Made by a program: the position numbers and the translations under genes. Shown one piece after another: positions 1 to 4,380 of a stretch of 5,042 nt of DNA. Source of the DNA: Fibrobacter sp. (lineage in GTDB: Bacteria > Fibrobacterota > Fibrobacteria > Fibrobacterales > Fibrobacteraceae); contig JAEDLI010000132.1 in the NCBI GenBank assembly GCA_016295375.1, forward strand, positions 1 to 5,042, read 5' to 3'. How positions within the stretch are numbered: position 1 is the stretch's first letter; the number at the start of each line of letters is the position of its first letter. Below the pieces are notes generated by a model. The model saw only the letters and a list, made by a program, of their open reading frames with translations, was not told where the DNA came from and did no database searches.

Positions 1-349
1 CCTTGACAAAGTCGATGTATTCCACATCCCTCAGGTAGAACAGGAAACTGCCAATCCGGGCTCCGGACTGGACATTCACGAACAGCTTTTCGGCATCGTA
101 ATAGTCCGTCTTGAAGGACACCTCGGTATTGGCCTGGAAGGTAAGGGTCTTTACGGATTCCACCAGGAATTCCTCCACGGAACCGTCCTTCATGGTAATC
201 CGGACAAGCCTTGCAAAGGCGGCTTCCTTGCCCAAAAGTGCCGCCGAGGTGTCCACCCTGGCACGGAGAGGAGAGTATGTTTCGGCAGCAAAGGCGGCAC
301 AAACACTGAAAACGGCCACCATCATCGATATCTTGATTAGCGTTTTCAT
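1..349 (-). CDS. Exported protein of unknown function, N-terminal part (runs off left edge)
   Basis: An open frame without stops runs leftward from an ATG at 347-349 off the edge of the window, giving 116 residues. The first 21 residues look like a Sec signal peptide: the start MKTLIKIS is basic, a hydrophobic stretch MMVAVFSVCAAFA follows, and signal peptidase I would probably cut after Ala-Phe-Ala, before AETYS. The mature part seen so far is a mix of charged and beta-prone segments (for example KTLTFQANTEVSF and SFLFYLRDVEYIDFV), suggesting a beta-rich periplasmic or secreted domain. There is no lipobox cysteine and no second membrane segment. The start is supported by AGAGGA seven bases upstream and by the good signal peptide. 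I do not recognise the family, and the C-terminus is missing, so no function is assigned. Its promoter should lie in the AT-rich spacer on its right. Confidence 0.8.
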   Translation of the reverse strand, partial: MKTLIKISMMVAVFSVCAAFAAETYSPLRARVDTSAALLGKEAAFARLVRITMKDGSVEEFLVESVKTLTFQANTEVSFKTDYYDAEKLFVNVQSGARIGSFLFYLRDVEYIDFVK

Positions 350-476
350 TTTGGGTTCCTCTCTTTTTCAGACAGCATATGCTATCTATTCTATCATTTT
401 GACAAATTTAGTGAAAAAGCAAAAAAATTATTTTGATTTCACCATAAACATTTTCTTAAGCTGTTGCATATTATAA
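350..476. other. AT-rich upstream region of the exported-protein gene, with a 10-base palindrome
   Basis: This noncoding stretch precedes the leftmost gene and should hold its promoter. I see no convincing promoter pair: a TTGTCA on the minus strand at 400-405 lacks a good -10 element at the right distance, and a TAGAAT at 388-393 has only a poor -35 partner. A perfect palindrome AGCATATGCT lies at 374-383, between these elements and the ribosome binding site, where an operator could sit. It could also be chance. No gene is visible in either direction. Confidence 0.4.
357..362 (-). promoter_or_regulatory. Ribosome binding site of the exported protein
   Basis: On the minus strand this reads AGAGGA, seven bases before the ATG at 347-349. 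It favours this start over the in-frame methionines at residues 9 and 10, which would cut away the basic start of the signal peptide. Confidence 0.6.
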
Positions 477-494
477 AGGGGAGCGCCCTCCCCT
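472..494 (-). terminator. Possible terminator of the 22-residue-repeat protein gene
   Basis: On the minus strand a 7-bp stem AGGGGAG/CTCCCCT with a GGCG loop is followed by TTATAA. The stem is strong but the U-tract is short and broken, and it lies about 110 bases after the stop codon at 605. It is the last hairpin of the GC-rich block and the best candidate to end transcription of the upstream gene, but it may be only part of that repeat. Confidence 0.3.
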
Positions 495-544
495 AGGCCG
501 AGCCTCGCTCGCCCTACCCCTTCGCCTAGGGGCTCACGCCCCTA
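477..544. repeat. GC-rich block of interlocking inverted repeats (candidate dispersed intergenic element)
   Basis: A GC-rich block stands out sharply from the AT-rich sequence to its left. It holds four inverted repeats: AGGGGAG/CTCCCCT (477-483 with 488-494), CGAGC/GCTCG (499-503 with 507-511), CCCCTAGGC/GCCTAGGGG (490-498 with 524-532) and TAGGGGC/GCCCCTA (527-533 with 538-544). The 9-base pair of arms overlaps the two outer hairpins, so either the two short outer hairpins form or the long central stem with its inner hairpin does. In minus-strand RNA the 527-544 hairpin closes on a GUGA loop, which fits the stable GNRA type. The layout resembles REP/ERIC-type dispersed palindromes found after genes. 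That it is repeated elsewhere in the genome is inference. Confidence 0.6.
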
Positions 545-576
545 AAACCCCTCTAGACGAACGCAAAGGCTACCAC

Positions 577-603
577 GCTTGCACGAGTCGCTTTGGCCGA
601 GTC
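577..603. repeat. Imperfect tandem repeat of 13-14 bases
   Basis: On the plus strand, GCTTGCACGAGTC (577-589) is followed at once by GCTTTGGCCGAGTC (590-603). The copies share the ends GCTT and CGAGTC and differ in the middle by a base change or two and a one-base insertion. The repeat begins directly after the TAG stop of the repeat-protein gene. It may be the edge of the dispersed element or a trace of lost coding sequence. Confidence 0.4.
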
Positions 604-604
604 A

Positions 605-1303
605 CTACTTGCAAAATTCAATAACAGCGGGAGCAGGATGCTTGATTAAGGCAAATACGGACTTGTCACCCCTAACCGCTTCCATCTGGACTGCCTCGCT
701 GGCCCGTTCCAGGAACTGGATACAGCGAGGGTCAGCGTGGACAGCAGCGAGCTGTACAGGCTCCGTACGGCGTTTGATGCTCACAAATTCCAAAGCATGA
801 TAGTCCTGCTTCACAGCGACGGCCACCATAGCGGCAGAAGGGCGTTCAATGTCCTGAAGGAGTTTCCAGTCCCGCTCCAGGGCGGCAAGCATGACCTTCT
901 CCCCCGGGTTGCTGACATACTTCAAGGCGTCGGCGCTCACGCGGACGGCCTCTGCCCACAGGTCGTCTCCCGCATCCTTGATCTGGCGGACCACTTTCCA
1001 GTCTTCACGGACAGCGGCACGAAGCAGGTCCGGATTACGGACAAACTTGAGGATGTTCGGGTCCGCCTTTACCGCCGCTGCCATCGCCTCTTCGGAGACG
1101 GCATTCAAGGCATCAACCAAAGCATTACAAGGACCGCCCTTCACGTACAAGAGGGCCTGAACATTCTTTTCGAATGCGGCCAGTTGGACTTTTTCGGTAG
1201 GGTTTTCAATCAGGCTGATAGCGTACCAATTAAGGCCAATGGCCTCCAGCTGTTGCTCTTCGGTGGGGTTCTGAATGTTCTTGATTTCGGTCCAGGACTG
1301 CAT
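605..1303 (-). CDS. Helical repeat protein with about ten 22-residue units (DUF4116-like)
   Basis: This 232-residue protein has no signal peptide, so it is probably cytoplasmic. It is made almost wholly of short repeats with the pattern [IV]-x-N-P-x-E-x-V-x-L-x-A-[AV]-x-x-[DN]-x-x-A-L-x-[FY]. Units begin near residues 10, 32, 54, 88, 108, 130, 152, 174, 198 and 220. Spacing is 22 residues in most cases, and the 54-88 interval is a longer, degenerate unit (GGPCNALVDALNAVSEEAMAAAVKADP). The pattern resembles DUF4116 repeats and predicts an alpha-solenoid, usually a binding scaffold with no catalytic site; none is visible. The start at 1301-1303 is preferred over a 46-residue upstream extension because that extension crosses the operon terminator, while GAGG lies five bases before this ATG. 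It ends in TAG followed directly by TGA. Partner and role are unknown. Confidence 0.82.
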   Translation of the reverse strand: MQSWTEIKNIQNPTEEQQLEAIGLNWYAISLIENPTEKVQLAAFEKNVQALLYVKGGPCNALVDALNAVSEEAMAAAVKADPNILKFVRNPDLLRAAVREDWKVVRQIKDAGDDLWAEAVRVSADALKYVSNPGEKVMLAALERDWKLLQDIERPSAAMVAVAVKQDYHALEFVSIKRRTEPVQLAAVHADPRCIQFLERASEAVQMEAVRGDKSVFALIKHPAPAVIEFCK

Positions 1304-1308
1304 AAAAC

Positions 1309-1312
1309 CTCG
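1309..1312 (-). promoter_or_regulatory. Ribosome binding site of the repeat protein
   Basis: GAGG on the minus strand, five bases before the ATG at 1301-1303. It decides the start: the longer open frame reaches back to 1441, through the terminator and into the previous gene, and its upstream part has no repeat character. Confidence 0.6.
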
Positions 1313-1328
1313 CTTTGATACAGAAAAT

Positions 1329-1370
1329 ATAAAAAAGCCCGGAAATGCGTAGCAGTGCAAATCCGGGCTT
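1329..1370 (-). terminator. Rho-independent terminator closing the three-gene operon
   Basis: In minus-strand RNA a perfect 9-bp stem AAGCCCGGA/UCCGGGCUU (1362-1370 with 1335-1343) encloses an 18-base loop, inside which UGC/GCA (1357-1359 with 1346-1348) can pair further. The stem is followed by an uninterrupted run of U and then AU. It begins 16 bases after the stop codon of the PAS zinc-finger gene, the normal place for an operon terminator. Confidence 0.85.
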
Positions 1371-1386
1371 ATGGGTTCTATGATTG

Positions 1387-1902
1387 TTAAACTTGGGCAG
1401 TCTTCAGCTCGTACACTTCGGGGTAGGCCTTGCGGGCGCAATCGCTACAGAGGGTGGAGAGTTTGACACCCCGGGCACGGGCTACGGGAATCTGACAGCC
1501 GCAGTGGTCGCACTTGGCAAGGAACACCACGGACGACGGGGCGATATTCTCTACAGCGGGAGCCGTAGCTACCGCCTCACCGGCCACCATCTTGCGGACC
1601 GTACTGCGGAAACGAACCTTGCCATAGGCATCCTGCACCGCCTCTCGGGTGATGCTGCACTTGAAACTGCGGCCCTTGCGGGTACGCATCTTGGCGACAA
1701 AGTTGCAGTTCGTTGCGTCCGTTCCCGAAAGAAAGGCCACAAAGTCCTTGTGGTAACGGTACAGGTCGTTTAGGTAGTGCCAGCGGATTTCGTTTTCGTC
1801 GAAACCGAACATCCGGCAAAAACGCCTGTTCCCCGAAAGGATACGACCGTGCTCGTTCACTTCAAAGCAGGCCGTTTCTTGATTTGTATTCATCTCGATC
1901 AT
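1387..1902 (-). CDS. PAS domain protein with a C-terminal DksA/TraR-like zinc finger
   Basis: A 171-residue soluble protein. Residues about 10-105 look like a single PAS domain: FEVNEHGRILSGNRRFCRMFGF has the usual opening strand, turn and helix, followed by FRxTVRK-like closing strands. A linker rich in Ala, Val and Pro (about 106-128) leads to CDHCGCQIPVARAR and LCSDCARKAYPEV. The four cysteines 131, 134, 152 and 155 follow CX2C-X17-CX2C, the spacing of E. coli DksA (Cys114, 117, 135, 138), with the shared CG-x-x-I and R-x-R-type features. The coiled coil with acidic tip that DksA uses in RNA polymerase is absent. A sensory PAS linked to a zinc finger suggests a small cytoplasmic signalling protein; ligand and target cannot be told. 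The start has AGGAGG five bases upstream; Met4 is a less likely alternative. It is third in the operon, 15 bases after the lipoprotein stop. Confidence 0.85.
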   Translation of the reverse strand: MIEMNTNQETACFEVNEHGRILSGNRRFCRMFGFDENEIRWHYLNDLYRYHKDFVAFLSGTDATNCNFVAKMRTRKGRSFKCSITREAVQDAYGKVRFRSTVRKMVAGEAVATAPAVENIAPSSVVFLAKCDHCGCQIPVARARGVKLSTLCSDCARKAYPEVYELKTAQV

Positions 1903-1907
1903 GGTGT

Positions 1908-1913
1908 CCTCCT
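1908..1913 (-). promoter_or_regulatory. Strong ribosome binding site of the PAS zinc-finger gene
   Basis: A full AGGAGG on the minus strand, five bases before the first ATG (1900-1902) and fourteen before the second in-frame ATG (1891-1893). The shorter spacing favours Met1. It fits in the 15-base gap between the two genes, so this gene can be translated independently at a good rate. Confidence 0.7.
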
Positions 1914-1917
1914 GCTG

Positions 1918-3267
1918 TTAGATGGTTCCTAGAAAAGGCGTTTCAATTTCGTGACTCTTGTTGCGGAATTCCGCATCGGCCTCGTTTAATGGTTCCACGG
2001 AAACCCGGAGGTCTTCAAGGCTAAACTCCAGGGATTCCTTGCCCACAAAGATGGATTCCTCGGAAGGCAAGATCTTTTCGAACAACACATCGGTCTCCCC
2101 CACCTTCTTGCCGTTCTCGTACAGGGATACCGCATTGCCGTTCCAGGTGGCCATCAGGTAATAACGCTTACCGAATTCCAAGGCGTTCTTGCTGACCACG
2201 GCATTCTTGCAAGAGAGGCTGTCACCGGAGCCGTCCGCCATGAAGAAGGCGAAACTGGGCTTGTCTGCGCTACATTCTCCCCTGACCACCGCAAGACTGA
2301 ACACATTCTGGTCGTCTTCGGAGCCAAATCCAAGCTTGCCCACCAGGTTCTTGCGGTACGTGGCCGCCGTATCCAAAACCTTGTCCACCTGCAGAACCAC
2401 TTCAACAGCAAATCCGGTCACACCATCCAAAATGCCTCGGTCGTCTTCTACCACGCCAAATTGGGAAGCCCCCTTGAAATGAACCGCACCGACAACGTTC
2501 GATGTCTCGTCATAACTGACAAATCCGCCATATTCCGGATTACCGTAAAGACTCATACCCGCCGTCCAGGACCTGGAATCACTCACGAAATCCACGGGAC
2601 CCTCATTACCGACGGCACTAAAGGCCCACCAGCTGCGAAGCCCATATACCATAGAGAGGGGAACCATGACGGAATCCGCGCCCTTTTCGCCGCCGGAAAG
2701 GCGCCCCACATTTATTTCGCGATTCACCCTCACGAAGCGGGTCAGATCCGTAGGCACCACCTGCAAGGTAGTTTTACCCGCAGGCACGCCTTCAAGCTTG
2801 TAGAAACCCAAAGAATCCGTCGTCGCGGTCCAAGGAGAACCGGGTACGCGGACTACTATGCCCGCCGCCGTAGAGTCGTCGCGGAGCATGACGCGACCCG
2901 AAATATCGGCGGTTTCCGTGAGAGTCGCCTTATTCAGCTCAACATCCTTGCCGTTGAACTCCACCACCTCGTAATAGGCCATGGAATCCACGGTGGCCGA
3001 AATCCCATAACTGTCGTAAAGCTTTACAGATAGGCTGAACTTGCCCTTGGAATCCGTTTCATCGGAGGAGGTCACCGTGTCCGCCTCTACGGACTTGCAA
3101 TAGACCATGGCTCTTACTACAGGAGCACCCTTCTTGTCGACCAAAATACCCGCAATGGTGTTGGTCTCTTCACTGACGCCGCCGGCCACTTCGTTGTCGG
3201 AGCAGCCCACCCAGGCAAGGGCGGCAAAAAGGAGACCCGCAAAGGCTGTCAAGTAGAACTTATTCAT
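1918..3267 (-). CDS. Surface lipoprotein with two carboxypeptidase-regulatory-like domains and a LamG-like domain
   Basis: A 449-residue lipoprotein. The signal MNKFYLTAFAGLLFAALAWVG ends at Cys22, the probable lipidated residue. The lipobox is slightly unusual (Trp at -3), and Ser at +2 is compatible with outer-membrane sorting. Residues about 36-115 (TIAGILVDKKGAPVVRAMV, then TDSKGKFSLSV) and 121-190 (ISGRVMLRDDSTAAGIVVRV, then TTDSLGFYKLEGVPAG) are two beta-sandwich domains of the carboxypeptidase regulatory type. Residues about 208-425 resemble a concanavalin A-like/LamG domain: WWAFSAVGNEGPVDFVSDS, AVHFKGASQFGVV, FAVEVVLQVDK, YYLMATWNGNAVSLYENGKKVGE, and SLEDLRV near the end. Cys332 and Cys353 could form a disulfide. 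No catalytic site is seen; carbohydrate or protein binding at the cell surface is the family-based guess. The start lies inside a longer open frame and is fixed by the signal peptide and ribosome binding site. It overlaps the regulator gene by 8 bases. Confidence 0.88.
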   Translation of the reverse strand: MNKFYLTAFAGLLFAALAWVGCSDNEVAGGVSEETNTIAGILVDKKGAPVVRAMVYCKSVEADTVTSSDETDSKGKFSLSVKLYDSYGISATVDSMAYYEVVEFNGKDVELNKATLTETADISGRVMLRDDSTAAGIVVRVPGSPWTATTDSLGFYKLEGVPAGKTTLQVVPTDLTRFVRVNREINVGRLSGGEKGADSVMVPLSMVYGLRSWWAFSAVGNEGPVDFVSDSRSWTAGMSLYGNPEYGGFVSYDETSNVVGAVHFKGASQFGVVEDDRGILDGVTGFAVEVVLQVDKVLDTAATYRKNLVGKLGFGSEDDQNVFSLAVVRGECSADKPSFAFFMADGSGDSLSCKNAVVSKNALEFGKRYYLMATWNGNAVSLYENGKKVGETDVLFEKILPSEESIFVGKESLEFSLEDLRVSVEPLNEADAEFRNKSHEIETPFLGTI

Positions 3268-4129
3268 CTTGAGCCCCCTTTTGCGGTTTCTTCTCACCCC
3301 GTGTCCCGGCCCCAAAATTCTTGGTCAGAGGGAAAAGCTGCATGTTCAAGCGATAAACCTTTTCTGTCCGGGAGTCTTCCAGGGCGATAGCTGCGATACG
3401 ACGGCGGAAAGCTTCGATTTCCATACTCATCCGCTGGAAAGCCTCTTCGGAAAGCCCGAGGGTAAGGCCCGAAATGTCCCGTTCCTTCACGGGAATCTCG
3501 TCCAGGGCGCGGACCGCAAGCTCCCCCATCTGGCGGTGCATTTCCCGCACCGAAAGGGAGGCCACGTCCAGGTTGCCTGTAGAAATGGCCTTGCGGCTCT
3601 GCCTGAATACACCCTTCGAATCTTTTTCCAGAAGCCCCGTCTTCTGCAACAGGGCCAGGGACTTCTTGACGTTGGCCGTCTCGCCGTCAAAAGCCAGCTT
3701 GCCCGCCATCTGGGCAGGAGTCGCTCCGGGCATATTGGGGGCCATTTCACGCAGTACCGGGTTCTGCCAAGACTGGAAATAGTCGTACTGGTCTTCGCCG
3801 ATAATTTCCCGGTTGTTTTCCCGGGCCATTTTCCGCATGGCGGCAAAAGAATGCTTTTTGGCGACAGAGTCCTTGGACTGGTTGAACGCCACCAGTTCCC
3901 TAAAATACTGAAGGTCCACGCCGGTCAGGCCCATGGCGGCAGCAGTGCGTTCCACCCCCACATCGCTCAGGTTCGCCTTGCCGTCACAGACAAGCTTCAA
4001 AAAAACCGGAGAGGAATACCCGGCATCCCGGGCAAAGTCACGCCAGGTAAACCCTGAACGGTCTTTCCGCTCGGTATAGAAATCGCGTATAAAAACGCGA
4101 AAATTCTGGTATTCCATCACAGGTTTCAT
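3260..4129 (-). CDS. TIGR02147/DUF4423 family helix-turn-helix regulator
   Basis: A 289-residue cytoplasmic protein close to the usual length of TIGR02147 (DUF4423), the second major paralogous family of Fibrobacter succinogenes, also found in Bdellovibrio-like bacteria. The opening MKPVMEYQNFRVFIRDFYTERK is typical. Residues 27-70 (FTWRDFARDAGYSSPVFLKLVCDG...LSDVGVERTAAAMGL) form an XRE-like helix-turn-helix. Residues about 135-183 (ATPAQMAGKLAF...VKKSLALLQKTGLLEKDSKGVFRQ) look like a second, winged helix. The C-terminal part has the family-like KVYRLNMQLFPLTK near 257-270 and a basic tail. The family's biochemical role is poorly known; transcription control of its own operon is inference from the DNA-binding folds and first position in the operon. 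No Shine-Dalgarno sequence is seen before Met1 or Met5. Its end overlaps the lipoprotein start in ATGAATAA. Confidence 0.88.
   Translation of the reverse strand: MKPVMEYQNFRVFIRDFYTERKDRSGFTWRDFARDAGYSSPVFLKLVCDGKANLSDVGVERTAAAMGLTGVDLQYFRELVAFNQSKDSVAKKHSFAAMRKMARENNREIIGEDQYDYFQSWQNPVLREMAPNMPGATPAQMAGKLAFDGETANVKKSLALLQKTGLLEKDSKGVFRQSRKAISTGNLDVASLSVREMHRQMGELAVRALDEIPVKERDISGLTLGLSEEAFQRMSMEIEAFRRRIAAIALEDSRTEKVYRLNMQLFPLTKNFGAGTRGEKKPQKGAQDE
3274..3280 (-). promoter_or_regulatory. Ribosome binding site of the lipoprotein, inside the regulator gene
   Basis: AAGGGGG on the minus strand, six bases before the ATG at 3265-3267. It is embedded in the last codons of the upstream regulator. 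It selects this start over one 16 codons further upstream, which would put a basic, glycine-rich extension before the signal peptide. Confidence 0.7.
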
Positions 4130-4138
4130 ACAATTATA

Positions 4139-4167
4139 AATATATACTTTTTTCGGACATTTAACAA
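4139..4167 (-). promoter_or_regulatory. Possible promoter of the regulator-lipoprotein-PAS operon
   Basis: On the minus strand TTGTTA (4162-4167) is separated by 17 bases from TATATT (4139-4144). If used, transcription would start about three bases before the ATG at 4127-4129, giving an almost leaderless mRNA, in keeping with the missing Shine-Dalgarno sequence. The whole spacer 4130-4260 is very AT-rich, so chance matches are easy and other starts further upstream are possible. Confidence 0.3.
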
Positions 4168-4305
4168 TATTTCAACGATACAAAAATAAAGATTTTTCGC
4201 AAAAATTGACACATTTCAATAATTTTACAATAGTTTTAGTAATTTTCTATGATACAAACAGGACAAAACGGAATATTCCAAGTCACAGGAAAGCGACTTA
4301 TCCAC

Positions 4306-4333
4306 AAAAAAAGGCCCCGATTTGGAGCCTTTT
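4306..4333 (-). terminator. Rho-independent terminator of purL
   Basis: In minus-strand RNA a 10-bp stem AAAAGGCUCC/GGGGCCUUUU with one U-G wobble and an AAAUC loop (4324-4333 with 4309-4318) runs into a seven-base U-tract. It lies 47 bases after the purL stop. On the plus strand the wobble becomes a C-A mismatch and the T-tail is weaker, and no plus-strand gene leads into it, so it serves purL. Confidence 0.85.
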
Positions 4334-4380
4334 CTTTAAACGATGTATAAATGTAGTCGATTTTAGCCCTTTTCGGCCAT

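Noticed and set aside
111..476. Plus-strand open frame of 121 codons at the left edge
   Set aside because: It overlaps the antisense exported-protein gene, which has a signal peptide and ribosome binding site, and its second half is just translated AT-rich spacer.
477..544. CRISPR array or RNA gene in the GC-rich block
   Set aside because: There are no evenly spaced direct repeats with unique spacers and no tRNA- or rRNA-like signature; the structure is one of nested inverted repeats.
737..1318. Plus-strand open frame of 193 codons
   Set aside because: It is antisense to the repeat protein, whose regular 22-residue periodicity shows that the minus strand is the coding one.
1304..1441. Upstream extension of the repeat protein by 46 residues
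   Set aside because: It runs through the terminator hairpin and into the PAS gene, and the extra residues lack the repeat pattern.
2461..3033. Plus-strand open frame of 190 codons
   Set aside because: Antisense to the lipoprotein; the translation is very basic and His/Arg-rich with no recognisable motif.
3268..3315. Upstream extension of the lipoprotein by 16 residues
   Set aside because: It would place a basic segment before a normal lipoprotein signal peptide, and the ribosome binding site fits the internal ATG at 3265-3267.
3269..4057. Plus-strand open frame of 262 codons
   Set aside because: It lies opposite the DUF4423 regulator, whose protein sequence has recognisable family features; the plus-strand translation is rich in His, Pro, Arg and Gly with no domain, as expected of an antisense shadow.
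4206..4231. Plus-strand promoter-like pair TTGACA and TACAAT
   Set aside because: The spacing is only 14 bases and no plus-strand gene follows; it lies in an AT-rich spacer where such matches occur by chance.
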